NCBI GenBank assembly: GCA_945952105.1
Contig: CAMFGZ010000008.1
Span: 124,001 to 188,000, forward strand
Source: an uncultured Rhodospirillaceae bacterium
GTDB lineage: Bacteria > Pseudomonadota > Alphaproteobacteria > Reyranellales > Reyranellaceae
Length of the DNA: 64,000 bases
Direction: 5' to 3'
Of the stretch, positions 6,976 through 15,199 are shown piece after piece. A model generated the notes under the pieces. The model saw only the letters and a list, made by a program, of their open reading frames with translations, searched no databases and was not told the origin of the DNA. The position numbers and the translations under genes are program-made. Every line of letters starts with the position of its first letter. Within the stretch, counting starts at the first letter, position 1.

Positions 6976-8496
6976 CTAGGCTTCGTTGCGGCCGAGCCGC
7001 ATGTCGAGGTCGAACGGGTAGAGCGGCCGCTTGACCCGTTCGTACTTGAACAGCTTGAGGTCGGAGGCGGTGCAGCCGTCGCCGTCACACATCACGATGT
7101 GCTTGGCGATGGGCTCGAAGCCGGCGCGGAAATGCTGGCGCGACTTGATCAGCACGTACTTCTTGCGGCGCGGATCGATGCCGCAATGGGTGAAGACGCC
7201 GAGATCGTAGGGCTCGGCGCGCTTCTCGGAGACGACGATCTGCATCCTGCCGGTGTCGAGCACGGCGGTGCGGCCCATGCGGACGGTGGTGCCGGTCGCC
7301 ATCGGGCCAGTCACGACGAACTGGCCGTCGGTGATCGCCTTCACCTTGCCAGTGATCTTGAGCGGCTTGCCCTTCAGGCCCATGGCCGGCATGTCGATCT
7401 TGCCGCCCAGTTCGAGCGTCACTTCGGCGCCGACGCCGGCCTTGATCATCTGCTCGACGCAGGCCGGGTCGCAGATCGGGCCGGCACAGGCATCCTCGAG
7501 CTCCTGCTTGATGGCCTCCTCGATGACACTCATCACGTCCTGGGTGCCGCCCGACGCGGTGTTGTCGCCGTGGTCGGCCATGACGACGGGATAATCCGTG
7601 TAGCCCTTGGCGCGGCCGACCTGGACCGACAGCGGCTCGGGATGGAACAGGAAGCCTTCGCGCTTCTCCCACGCGGTATCGAGGATCTTGTTGAGCAGGA
7701 TCTCGCCCTCGGCCGTGCGCTTGTCGCAGACGATAACCGAGGACAAAGCGAGGTGAGGGATGTCGGCCTGCGGGAAGCCGCCAAACACCGAGGCATTGAG
7801 CACCGCGCCGGTATCCTCGGCCTGGTTGGCCATCCCCATGAGAGTCTTCATCGGCTCGCGCGAGGGCGTGTGGACCAGCGAACTGCTCATGATCGGGCGG
7901 TTGCCCCAGACCATCTTCGGCTCGACCTCGCCGGCCATCATCCGGATCAGGGTGCGGCCGGCGCGGCGGGCCGTGTCGGCCATGTCGATATGGGGATAGG
8001 TGCGATAGCCCGTCATGATGGTCGCGCCGTTCACCATCGCGTCGGTCATCTGCGTGTGGAAATCGAGGGCCACCGCAATCGGCACGCCGGGAGCGATCTT
8101 GCGGATGCGGTTCAGCAGCTCGCCCTCGCCGTCGTCATAATGCTCGGCCACCATTGCACCGTGCAGGGCGAGCAGGACGGCGTCGCAGCCCTTCTTCACC
8201 TCGTCGACGATGGCGGTCGTCATCTGCTCGTATGCCGCTTTCGTGACCAGGCCCGATGGATGGGCAGAGGCGGCCATCGGGACAGTGAACTCGGCTCCGG
8301 CCTTGCGCGCCACCTCGATGAAGCCGCCGAGGGACGTGTTGGTGCCTTCGGCCTCGTTGATGGCCGAGGGTCCGTTCAGGGCCCCCAGCCCGCCGCCTCG
8401 GGCGAAGGACTCGATCGGCGTGGGCAGCGGCGAGAACGTATTGGTCTCGTGCATCATCATTGCGACTACGAACTTCTTGGCCAACAACCCCTCCAT
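6976..8496 (-). CDS. M81 family metallopeptidase (MlrC-like)
   Basis: A 506-residue protein of the M81/MlrC family, named after the microcystin-pathway hydrolase MlrC. It has the DUF1485-type N-terminal domain (MHETNTFSPLPTPIESF, LLALHGAMVAEHYDDGEGELL, ALDFHTQMT) followed by the MlrC C-terminal domain (VMADHGDNTASGGTQD and VFTHCGIDPRRKKYVLIKS). The ATG at 8496 lacks a ribosome-binding site; a GGAGG just inside the frame suggests translation may instead start at a TTG three or four codons later (LAKKFVVAMMMH). It leads the D-aminoacylase gene, suggesting joint processing of acylated or peptide-like substrates. Relatives are common in bacteria with no microcystin link. Confidence 0.85.
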   Translation of the reverse strand: MEGLLAKKFVVAMMMHETNTFSPLPTPIESFARGGGLGALNGPSAINEAEGTNTSLGGFIEVARKAGAEFTVPMAASAHPSGLVTKAAYEQMTTAIVDEVKKGCDAVLLALHGAMVAEHYDDGEGELLNRIRKIAPGVPIAVALDFHTQMTDAMVNGATIMTGYRTYPHIDMADTARRAGRTLIRMMAGEVEPKMVWGNRPIMSSSLVHTPSREPMKTLMGMANQAEDTGAVLNASVFGGFPQADIPHLALSSVIVCDKRTAEGEILLNKILDTAWEKREGFLFHPEPLSVQVGRAKGYTDYPVVMADHGDNTASGGTQDVMSVIEEAIKQELEDACAGPICDPACVEQMIKAGVGAEVTLELGGKIDMPAMGLKGKPLKITGKVKAITDGQFVVTGPMATGTTVRMGRTAVLDTGRMQIVVSEKRAEPYDLGVFTHCGIDPRRKKYVLIKSRQHFRAGFEPIAKHIVMCDGDGCTASDLKLFKYERVKRPLYPFDLDMRLGRNEA

Positions 8497-8669
8497 CCCG
8501 GGCTTAAGTGTTTGAACACACTACAAAAACGCACACCTCGCGCGTTTGCTGAAGCAATGCACCTCGTGCAAGGCTGCATCGCACTATTCTTGTGCGTTGC
8601 AAAAACAACACACCCAGTCCCAGACATCAACGAACGCTAAATATGTGAATTCAGGGATCTTTTTCGCTC

Positions 8670-8698
8670 TTGCATTCTCTTCGCAGGTGCACCATTCT
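8670..8698 (+). promoter_or_regulatory. Probable sigma-70 promoter of a small RNA
   Basis: TTGCAT (8670-8675) and CATTCT (8693-8698) are spaced by 17 bp, a few bases upstream of a hairpin that begins at 8703 and leads to a strong terminator. No protein gene follows on this strand, which supports a promoter for a non-coding transcript. Confidence 0.45.
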
Positions 8699-8702
8699 TA
8701 GC

Positions 8703-8803
8703 GGGCAGCAAACGCTACCTCGGTAGCCTCTTTGTTTGCTGTATGCCCGTCTTGGGCGTTTCCTCCCTAAACTCGGGCCGTGCTTGTCACGGCCCCTTTT
8801 TTT
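8703..8803 (+). ncRNA. Candidate trans-acting small RNA, suhB/MmgR (alpha-r8)-like
   Basis: About 100 nt with a complete sRNA layout. A 5' hairpin pairs GGGCA (8703-8707) with TGCCC (8744-8748) and GCAAAC (8708-8713) with GTTTGC (8734-8739), capped by CTACC/GGTAG. A linker follows carrying the anti-Shine-Dalgarno-like TTTCCTCCCTAA (around 8759-8770). It ends in a terminator, GGGCCGTG (8775-8782) / CACGGCCC (8788-8795) with seven Ts. This order (hairpin, CCUCC linker, terminator) resembles the alphaproteobacterial suhB/MmgR family, whose members act on mRNAs through Hfq. The match is from memory, so class membership is less certain than the RNA itself. Confidence 0.6.
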
Positions 8804-8838
8804 GCCCGAACGGCTGATCGTGGGCGCCAGCGCTGCCC

Positions 8839-9738
8839 TTATTCGGCGGCAAGGGGATGGGGCTGCAGCGTTTCCAGTGCTTGCCGGCCCATCTCCTCCA
8901 GCAGACCGGTGATCAGCGTGGCGAAGACGCCGGCCACCGGCAGCCGCTCGTGCCGTGCCTCATCCATGTAGAGCGCCCGGTTGATCTCGATCTGGAGTGT
9001 ATGCCGGGCCAAGGCCGGTCGGCCGTAGCGTTGCGTCGTGAAACCGCCGGCATAAGGCTGGTTTCTCAGGACTCGCAGGCCCCGTGCGCGAAACCAGCGT
9101 TCCGCCGCCAGCACGAGTTCGGGCGAGCAGGCCTCGCCGTGATTGTCGCCCAGCACGATGTCGACCCGCTGGTCCCGGTCGCGCGAACCGAGGCCGGAGA
9201 CGGAGGAGGGCATCGAGTGGGCATCGATCAGCAAGGCCCCACCGAACGAGCTGTAGGTATTTTCCACCAGCAGCGAGAGAGCCTGGTGATAGGGGCGCCA
9301 GCAGGTTTCCAGGCGGTGCTCGATGGTTTCGGCCGGGACGCGGCCGCGATAGATCGCCTCGCCGCTCGCCGCGACGCGGGGGATCATGCCGAGCCCCGCC
9401 GCAACGCGGGTGGTGCGGTGGTTCAGGGGGCGGGGCAGCGGCCCCTCGAACATCCCCGGGTCCAACTCGTAGGGCTCGCGATTGGCATCGACATAGGAAC
9501 GAGGAAAGCGCGCGGCCAGGAACGGTATGCCCAGCGACGGGGCTGCAGCGAAAAGCTCGTCGACGAAGGCATCCTCGGCGCGGCGCAGCGCGGAAAGCGG
9601 AACGACCGCCTGTTCGAGAAAGGCCGCAGGATAGATCGAGCCGCTGTGCGGCGAAGCGACGACCACGGGAACCGTCTGGCGGGCGGGGAGCCGGCAATCC
9701 AGGGCCTCGTGGTCGGGCAGGACCGGAAGAAAATCCAT
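8839..9738 (-). CDS. N-formylglutamate amidohydrolase family protein
   Basis: A 299-residue zinc amidohydrolase of the N-formylglutamate deformylase/HutG type, which releases formate and glutamate at the end of one histidine degradation route. Seen are VVASPHSGSIYP near the N-terminus, RFPRSYVDANREPYELDP, LLIDAHSMPS, IVLGDNHGEACS and LQIEINRALYMDE, all conserved family blocks. The next plus-strand feature is tRNA-Val, 126 bp away on the other strand. No other hut genes are visible, so the protein may act on a related formyl or acyl amino acid. Confidence 0.82.
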   Translation of the reverse strand: MDFLPVLPDHEALDCRLPARQTVPVVVASPHSGSIYPAAFLEQAVVPLSALRRAEDAFVDELFAAAPSLGIPFLAARFPRSYVDANREPYELDPGMFEGPLPRPLNHRTTRVAAGLGMIPRVAASGEAIYRGRVPAETIEHRLETCWRPYHQALSLLVENTYSSFGGALLIDAHSMPSSVSGLGSRDRDQRVDIVLGDNHGEACSPELVLAAERWFRARGLRVLRNQPYAGGFTTQRYGRPALARHTLQIEINRALYMDEARHERLPVAGVFATLITGLLEEMGRQALETLQPHPLAAE

Positions 9739-9864
9739 TCGACGGTCATAGCGGCTGGAACCGGGCGCGTCACGCTTCGCGCTCTTGCCAATCCGTTTCC
9801 CGCGATGTAGACGACCGGGCTTCCGCGCTACCGGATGGTTTCGACCCCGGCAGCAGCAGGTGAT

Positions 9865-9939
9865 GGGCGCGTAGCTCAGCGGTAGAGCACTGTCTTGACA
9901 TGGCAGTGGCCACAGGTTCGATCCCTGTCGCGCCCACCA
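9865..9939 (+). tRNA. tRNA-Val (anticodon GAC), with encoded CCA
   Basis: A full cloverleaf of 75 nt. Acceptor arms are GGGCGCG and CGCGCCC, the D-arm has GCTC..GAGC, the anticodon stem is CTGTC/GGCAG with loop TTGACAT (anticodon GAC), the T-arm contains GGTTCGATCC, and the 3' end is ACCA. It is the intact copy at the left edge of the integrated element; all but its first two bases are repeated at 22075. The element therefore used this gene as its attachment site, leaving the tRNA functional. Confidence 0.96.
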
Positions 9940-9944
9940 TCGCC
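9867..9944 (+). repeat. attL: left copy of 78-bp direct repeat (tRNA-Val body plus 5 bp)
   Basis: The sequence from base 3 of tRNA-Val to five bases past its CCA is identical, base for base, to 22075-22152. Flanks differ immediately outside both ends. This is the signature of site-specific integration into a tRNA gene. Confidence 0.93.
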
Positions 9945-10504
9945 TCCGACCACGGTTGGGTCGGAAAAGCCTGCTACGGCAGCAAAATACGTTCTTTCAG
10001 CACCAGCCCTGAGGTTCCGGTCACGAACATGATCAGGCAGCCCCGAATGGGCATCTGTCAACCCACGCGGCGACCGATTGTGACCGGCGGTGTGACCGTC
10101 TTTGCCTTGGGATCAGCATGGATTCGCGAGGTGGAGCGACACGGTTAGTAGGGCAGGAAGGGGGGGATGATTTTCCTGGTGCGGCGGTCCGAGGCGGTTT
10201 CATAGATGCAAATTTGGCTGAATGAAAATTTGGATAATTCGGACCTTTCAAACTGCGCCATGGACTGCTCGGGCCGGTTCCAAAGCGCCGTATGGGTTCT
10301 CACCGGTCGGACGTGGGACCAACTGCGGAGTAGGCACTGGCCGGAGAGGAATATCGGCTTCGCAGCCTGAAGCCCTAGCCACGCCCTTGACGTTTGAGAG
10401 GGAAGTACCTAATTTCAGAGCACGCGCACCAAGGTGTGCACCGATATAAAGGCAACGCTCAGGCGTACAGGGCAATTCTGGTTCGTCCAGCTTGCTTCAA
10501 AGCC
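9945..10504. other. 560-bp gap at the left end of the island; no gene supported
   Basis: The three short ORFs listed here (60-82 residues) overlap each other on both strands, lack ribosome-binding sites and recall no family. I see no RNA gene or strong terminator. It may hold promoter or attachment-site accessory sequence, or decayed DNA. Confidence 0.5.
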
Positions 10505-11314
10505 TCAAGCCGCGCCTCCCCTACGTAACACGGGCCGCCTTTTTGGCGGCCCGATGTATTTGGGGACATCCTTCACGAACGGAAGGTAGACCTTGAAGAC
10601 CCGGTGCTTCAGGTCGTTCCATGTTCTCTTCGTAAGCCGTTGATGGATCGCCGGACGATTACCGCCGGTGATGTGATGCTTCGGATCGAGCGTGTCGATC
10701 ATCGCGTGAAGCACGGTTGTATAGCGAAGAAGTTCTTGTCGCTCGGTTGTATGAAGCGTGCGGGTGATCACGGTCAGCAACGGCGCCAGCCACCGCCGCG
10801 ACACTCCATTGTCATCTTCGAAGCTCGCCACGAATGCGATGAACGTCCGAGGCTGATTTTTGTCGTCAAGCAGGCATTCGCCAATCGCCCGCTGTTGGAC
10901 GCGGTTCACGATCCTCACACGTCCCGACTCCAGGCAATCCAGAAACGTCTTGAGTTGCCTGCCACGCTCGGTTTCCGCCATCTGGACCGACATGCCGTCG
11001 TGCCGAATGCGCTCGATGCGAGCCCAGAAAATTCCGAAGAGATACGCCAGGCTTCCGAGGTCGTGGTTTCGTAGACAGTCGCGATCCGCACGTACGTGAT
11101 GGACAGGCCGGAAGTCCTCCGTCGCCAATGAGCGTAATTTGGAGAAGAGCTCGTCGGTTGCCTTGAGTAGCGGATCAAGGTGCTGCTGTACGAATTGCTC
11201 GCGAGCGTCGGCTTGAGCTTTCCGTTTCGCGAAGTAGCCGATTACGGCTCCCCCTATCTTTACGGCCGCACCACCCGAGAGGAAGGTGATGACATCTTTC
11301 CAAGGAATATCCAC
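10505..11314 (-). CDS. Hypothetical island protein with N-terminal membrane segment
   Basis: About 269 residues from a GTG at 11314 (reads VDIPWKDVITFLSGG); the track start at 11464 would overlap the preceding gene. Residues about 8-27 form a hydrophobic, glycine-rich segment (FLSGGAAVKIGGAVIGYFA) followed by a basic KRKAQ stretch, so the protein is probably anchored in the inner membrane with a large cytosolic helical part. No catalytic motif is recognised. It follows the 11421-11939 gene on the same strand after 106 bp and may work with it. Its setting in a defence-bearing island makes an anti-phage role possible but unproven. Confidence 0.6.
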   Translation of the reverse strand: MDIPWKDVITFLSGGAAVKIGGAVIGYFAKRKAQADAREQFVQQHLDPLLKATDELFSKLRSLATEDFRPVHHVRADRDCLRNHDLGSLAYLFGIFWARIERIRHDGMSVQMAETERGRQLKTFLDCLESGRVRIVNRVQQRAIGECLLDDKNQPRTFIAFVASFEDDNGVSRRWLAPLLTVITRTLHTTERQELLRYTTVLHAMIDTLDPKHHITGGNRPAIHQRLTKRTWNDLKHRVFKVYLPFVKDVPKYIGPPKRRPVLRRGGAA

Positions 11315-11420
11315 GCAAGCGCCCCCGCCTTTTTCATATACGCTATGCCCATCAGGCGCGGGCCACCATCCCCATGCACTCTCGCCCTTGAGCGATGCGA
11401 TGCCCGAGTATTTGCGACCG

Positions 11421-11939
11421 CTAAGTGGGCTTATGGGCCTTGATGTACGTCGCGTCAGGGCCAAGAGAGTCTAGGTACTCCTCCCATCTCTTGATGCCAC
11501 CGAGGTCCATGCCCGCCTCTCGCGCATCCCACGAGACTTCGCGAATATCGTCGTTGAATGCCTCAATCTCGGCTGGCGCTCGTTCGTCAGTCACCAATTT
11601 CTTGTCCTTCCGCCGCACGTAGCTGCGGCGGAAGATACTTGTTTCGGCATCAACCCATAGGTGAGCGTGGGCAAAATTGTTGCGATCATCCAAGAACTCA
11701 CGCGCATTCTTAACGATCTTCTCCAGTCGCGCGCGTGTCTTCGGCTCCTGCTTCTTGGCAACCGCGTCCAGCATCTTGAGCTTTTCGTCGAGGTACTTGG
11801 CTTCATCGTCAGGCTTCGCTTCGCCCATGACATCAAGGATGTAATAGATGTTCGCTTCGAGCGAGTTCATGCCAAGGATGACGAGTCCGATCGAGCGCGC
11901 GTAAGCCTCGTACTTTTCGATGAATTGGTCAGTGTTCAC
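11421..11939 (-). CDS. Hypothetical helical protein with HEPN-like RX4H motif
   Basis: A 172-residue, strongly charged, mostly helical protein. The segment LDDRNNFAHAHLW (around residues 83-95) contains R-N-N-F-A-H, fitting the RX4-6H ribonuclease motif of HEPN domains, preceded by long helices as in that fold. HEPN proteins are frequent in toxin-antitoxin and phage-defence loci, but many RX4H matches are chance, so this is a suggestion only. It starts at ATG 11939 (MNTDQFIEKYEAY). The next gene downstream is the membrane-anchored hypothetical protein at 10505. Confidence 0.6.
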   Translation of the reverse strand: MNTDQFIEKYEAYARSIGLVILGMNSLEANIYYILDVMGEAKPDDEAKYLDEKLKMLDAVAKKQEPKTRARLEKIVKNAREFLDDRNNFAHAHLWVDAETSIFRRSYVRRKDKKLVTDERAPAEIEAFNDDIREVSWDAREAGMDLGGIKRWEEYLDSLGPDATYIKAHKPT

Positions 11940-12326
11940 GACAAGCCTCCGCTATCCCCAGCCGCGTCAGATGTACTCGCGATGTGCGGATACGCGACCA
12001 TAATAGACAGCAACGTGCTCTGGAGAGCGCTACATTGTTTCTGCTGTGGTCAAAAATAAACCTCAGTCCGTAAACGCCGTATTCTCCCTTGTGGAGCAAT
12101 GGATGCCGCTTGGTCGGGTACCAGTATTCTATTCTATTTTCTCTACAGATTGGCGCAGCAATCCTCTTCAGCCTCCGGACATTTGAGGCACAGATCTGGG
12201 AAATGAAGATCGACGGCTGGCCACGCTAACGCATCAGAAACGGTGCTGAGGTAATCGTGCGCGTCCCCGAGTTCTTCTGTGAATCCGAGGAGGCACGAAA
12301 CGAGTTTCTAACCGATGCGGCACCCC
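11940..12326. other. 387-bp intergenic gap in island
   Basis: It lies between the DUF4145 gene's stop and the next minus-strand gene's start and is AT-richer than the chromosome. It presumably contains the promoter of the 11421-11939 gene. I see no supported ORF, RNA gene or clear terminator. Confidence 0.4.
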
Positions 12327-13052
12327 CTAAAGGCCCTTTAGCTTCGCTCGTAGCGCGTCGATCCGCGTTTTGCGGATCTCCAGAATTTCTATAAGGGCGT
12401 CTTCGAGTAATTCTATCGCATCTAGCACGCTCTCGGTGGTTATCTCGCTGCCGTGAGCACCCAAATTCCCTGCGTTTCTGAGGGCGTGCAGCGATTCCTT
12501 CTCGTTCGGATTGCTTGCCGCGAGAACGTTAATTCTCTTGGCTAGAGCCATATAGTCGCCACTCGGATAATGCTTGGGCACTTGTAAGTGATCGAGTAGC
12601 CGCTCGACTGCCGCTCGGAGCGCGGCGGCGCAGGCCTGATCGTCCACCCAGTAGAGCTCGAAGGCTCGCTTGATCTCGAATTGAACCGCTCGCGGAACTA
12701 AATCTGGAATTTGAAACATCCTCAACGGAGGATATACCGCGCGTACCCGCAGGATTTCGGAGACGACATGTCTCTCGTCTAATTCGTCGTCAACCCATTC
12801 CGAGCTGCCAGATACGATGACGGGCTCGCCGCACAACGAGTTATCGCAAGTCATGCAGATGGCGAACGTGGCGTAATCGTCATAGGGCTCCCAATTCTCG
12901 GTACCCTGACGAGCATCCACATGGGACGGTGTCTTTTTAATCCGGTCCGTCTTGTTTGCTTTTAACGTGCCCTTTTCACACGTCGGGCAACGCCACGAGG
13001 GTAACTTGGTCTCGTTGACGTGCTTGAGCCAAAGGTCTCTATCAATCGGCAT
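12327..13052 (-). CDS. DUF4145 domain protein with N-terminal zinc ribbon, third gene of CBASS-like operon
   Basis: A 241-residue protein. The N-terminus has paired cysteines WRCPTCEKG (residues about 20-28) and CMTCDNSLCG (about 65-75), a zinc-ribbon pattern. The C-terminal part (about 125-225) has the DUF4145 features AFELYWVDDQACAAALRAAVERLLDHL and LRNAGNLGAHG. DUF4145 is a helical, HEPN-related domain often attached to restriction or defence proteins. It starts 31 bp after the CD-NTase stop on the same strand, so it is probably co-transcribed with the CBASS genes. It is not one of the standard Cap2/Cap3 accessory proteins; its role here is unknown. Confidence 0.75.
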   Translation of the reverse strand: MPIDRDLWLKHVNETKLPSWRCPTCEKGTLKANKTDRIKKTPSHVDARQGTENWEPYDDYATFAICMTCDNSLCGEPVIVSGSSEWVDDELDERHVVSEILRVRAVYPPLRMFQIPDLVPRAVQFEIKRAFELYWVDDQACAAALRAAVERLLDHLQVPKHYPSGDYMALAKRINVLAASNPNEKESLHALRNAGNLGAHGSEITTESVLDAIELLEDALIEILEIRKTRIDALRAKLKGL

Positions 13053-13083
13053 TCGTGATCACCCCTGTATCTTTGCTACACTG

Positions 13084-13983
13084 CTACTCATACCAATTAT
13101 CCCAAAGGTCTTGGCACGCAGCCCGGAAGGCGTCGTAGTCGGCCTTGTTCCAGCACACGTCCGAATTCTCGCGGATGAGCCAGTAGAGGTCGTTGGCGCA
13201 GGCCAACTTTGTGCTGTCCGCTTGCTTGAGCCACGCCAAACACGCTCGGACTGTGGCCGAGTAGCTCGCAGCGAAGAGTTCGTTAGGCACGTTCCACAGC
13301 ATGCCTTCGACGAAGTAGGAAGGCGCTGAGCCCGGCTTGATGATCTCGTGCGCCGTTAGCCGATTACGTATGTTCTTGAATATTCGGACGGTGCGCTTGA
13401 AATAGTGGTTGGTGGCCTGATGCTTCGCCACGCAGTTGTCATAGTGCTGGACCGGAAAGTTGTTGACGCCCTTGCCGTCACTCTTGATGAAGTAGATGCC
13501 CTCGTTGAAGTTCCCGTCGTTGCCGTTGCTGCTCTGCCGATACCGGCGAAACGAAATACAAGGGAGAACGTCTGCATTCCGCCGAGCCCCATTGGCCTTG
13601 ATGCGGATCGCCTTCGAGCCAAGTGACACGTCCGACCCGTACACCTTCTCCAATTGTGCTGTGACATCAGCCTTGAAGTTGGAGAAGCGGTATGTTGCAT
13701 CCTTCGGGTGAGTCTGGCGAAAGTTCGCCTGACCGGCTTCGTTCATCGCCGTGAGGTCGTGGCTGAAGGTATCCTCATAGCAACACACGATGTCGACATC
13801 GCTATCGACACCGTAGACGTTCGTGTGATTACCGTATGACCCTTGCAGGTACACCGATATCTTGCCGGCGAAGGGCGCGTTCTGGTTTTCGAGAACGGCC
13901 TTGATCGACGCGTAGGTGGTGCTCGATTGCTGGATGGATCCCTGCTTTGTCCACGTCTCGAGTTGGCTCTCCGGTATCGGCAT
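13084..13983 (-). CDS. CBASS CD-NTase (cyclic-oligonucleotide synthase)
   Basis: A 299-residue nucleotidyltransferase of the cGAS/DncV-like family. The active site is visible: YLQGSYGN (GS at residues 48-49), SDVDIVC (Asp62 and Asp64) and a third acidic residue in RNADVLP (Asp138). The N-terminus PIPESQLETW and the GSYGNHTN-SDVD pattern recall clade-E enzymes, several of which make pyrimidine-containing signals, but I cannot fix the clade or product by eye. On phage infection such enzymes synthesise a cyclic nucleotide that turns on the adjacent effector, here the patatin phospholipase, whose stop is 11 bp upstream. Confidence 0.88.
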   Translation of the reverse strand: MPIPESQLETWTKQGSIQQSSTTYASIKAVLENQNAPFAGKISVYLQGSYGNHTNVYGVDSDVDIVCCYEDTFSHDLTAMNEAGQANFRQTHPKDATYRFSNFKADVTAQLEKVYGSDVSLGSKAIRIKANGARRNADVLPCISFRRYRQSSNGNDGNFNEGIYFIKSDGKGVNNFPVQHYDNCVAKHQATNHYFKRTVRIFKNIRNRLTAHEIIKPGSAPSYFVEGMLWNVPNELFAASYSATVRACLAWLKQADSTKLACANDLYWLIRENSDVCWNKADYDAFRAACQDLWDNWYE

Positions 13984-13994
13984 TCGAATGGTCC

Positions 13995-14936
13995 TTAGAG
14001 GAGAAACTTCCTGAAATCGTCTTGTTGCTTAGCGTAGCTGTCCCGGCCCTGCTGGAAGAGCTTGTCGAGCCTACCGAGGTTGTATTCGAGCAGGTCGGTC
14101 GCGAGCTCGGGCGTCATGAACTTGTCGCTCACCCGAATCGTCTGGATGTGCTTGAACAGCACGAACCGGAGTACGTTCATGGACTGCGTGTTGACCTCCA
14201 GCGTCTTCTGTAGGAGGCGCACGATAGGGGAGAGGTCGAACCACCACCGCGGATGCCAGAAGTAGCGCTTGGGGGAAGGGTACTCGCCCACACCGATGCT
14301 CACCATGCGGATGTTCTCGGGTGGAATCTTCATCGCCACGGTCGCATCAGCGAGCGCGTACAGGGTGGGATTATTTGCGCAGAACCCGCCGTCGAAGAGC
14401 TCGACGCGTTCCTTCTTCGAGGTAGTCACGACTTTTCGGGAGAAGAACGGGTAGGCCGAGCAGGATGCCTGGACTGCCTCGCCGACCGTAACGCCGAAGC
14501 CGGGGACGAAGCTCTCCTGCTGGCCGTGAGCCTGTGACAGATCGTTTTTGAAGATCATCGGCCGCTCTTCGAGCCACCGGGTGGCCACGATGCCCACCCG
14601 CGTCTTGACAGCGTCGAAGCCGGTCTCCCCGAAAATGTCGTCCGAGAGCTTTTTGAGTGCCGCTGACTTCTTCGACGGCAGCAGCGTCTTCATGACGGTT
14701 GGTACATGGTCCCGGTACAGCGTGTGGACCTCATCCACTGGCTTCCCGAGGGCTAGGAGGGCGGCGATGATTGCGCCGGTGCTGGTCCCGAAGATCAAAT
14801 CAAAACGTTCGTGGATTCCCTGCTTCCGGTGGTGCTGGAGCAGCGCCTCAATCTCGGACAAGACGCCCAAGGTGTAGAAACCCTTCGCGCCCCCGCCATC
14901 GAGGCTCAAGACGCGGAAAATCCTCTGCTCTTCCAT
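13995..14936 (-). CDS. Patatin-like phospholipase, CBASS effector (CapV/CapE type)
   Basis: A 313-residue patatin-domain protein. It has the oxyanion-hole motif DGGGAKG (residues 13-19), the nucleophile elbow GTSTG (Ser52) and the catalytic aspartate in DGGF (Asp182), so the Ser-Asp dyad is intact. CBASS patatins degrade the inner membrane when they bind the cyclic nucleotide made by the partner CD-NTase, killing the infected cell. The ATG at 14936 (MEEQRIFRVL) is chosen over the track start at 15020, because the extra N-terminus covers a promoter-like sequence. It is the first gene of the operon. Confidence 0.88.
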   Translation of the reverse strand: MEEQRIFRVLSLDGGGAKGFYTLGVLSEIEALLQHHRKQGIHERFDLIFGTSTGAIIAALLALGKPVDEVHTLYRDHVPTVMKTLLPSKKSAALKKLSDDIFGETGFDAVKTRVGIVATRWLEERPMIFKNDLSQAHGQQESFVPGFGVTVGEAVQASCSAYPFFSRKVVTTSKKERVELFDGGFCANNPTLYALADATVAMKIPPENIRMVSIGVGEYPSPKRYFWHPRWWFDLSPIVRLLQKTLEVNTQSMNVLRFVLFKHIQTIRVSDKFMTPELATDLLEYNLGRLDKLFQQGRDSYAKQQDDFRKFLL

Positions 14937-14991
14937 GCGTTGCCCTGTGTTTAGGCCACTCTTGTAGACCCCACCGGGCAGCCTCGAAATT

Positions 14992-15020
14992 ATTGTATCT
15001 AGAAATAGAAATGCACCCAA
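14992..15020 (-). promoter_or_regulatory. Probable sigma-70 promoter of the CBASS-like operon
   Basis: On the minus strand, TTGGGT (15020-15015) and TACAAT (14997-14992) are separated by 17 bp, about 55 bp upstream of the patatin start. The -10 matches consensus at five of six positions. The two elements lie within a partial inverted repeat (ATTGTAT / ATACAAT), which could also be an operator. Confidence 0.45.
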
Positions 15021-15199
15021 TACAATCTAGGGTGTTGCCTGTGAATATCGTGGCCAAACGCATGTTCTCTGCGCTGCCGCTGAAGCGCCTGATAGGTGAA
15101 GACGGGCAGAACACAGAACCGAACGCGGTTCGCTGGCGGCAGGCTCGCTCTACCGTAATACCGAGCCAAAGCTGATGGCCATCAATTCGGATCTGCCGA

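Noticed and set aside
10033-10475. Three small ORFs in the left island gap
   Set aside because: They overlap on opposite strands, have no ribosome-binding sites and match no family.
10528-10553. GGGCCGCC-TTTTT-GGCGGCCC hairpin as terminator
   Set aside because: It lies within the last codons of the 10505-11314 gene and has its T-run in the loop, not after the stem.
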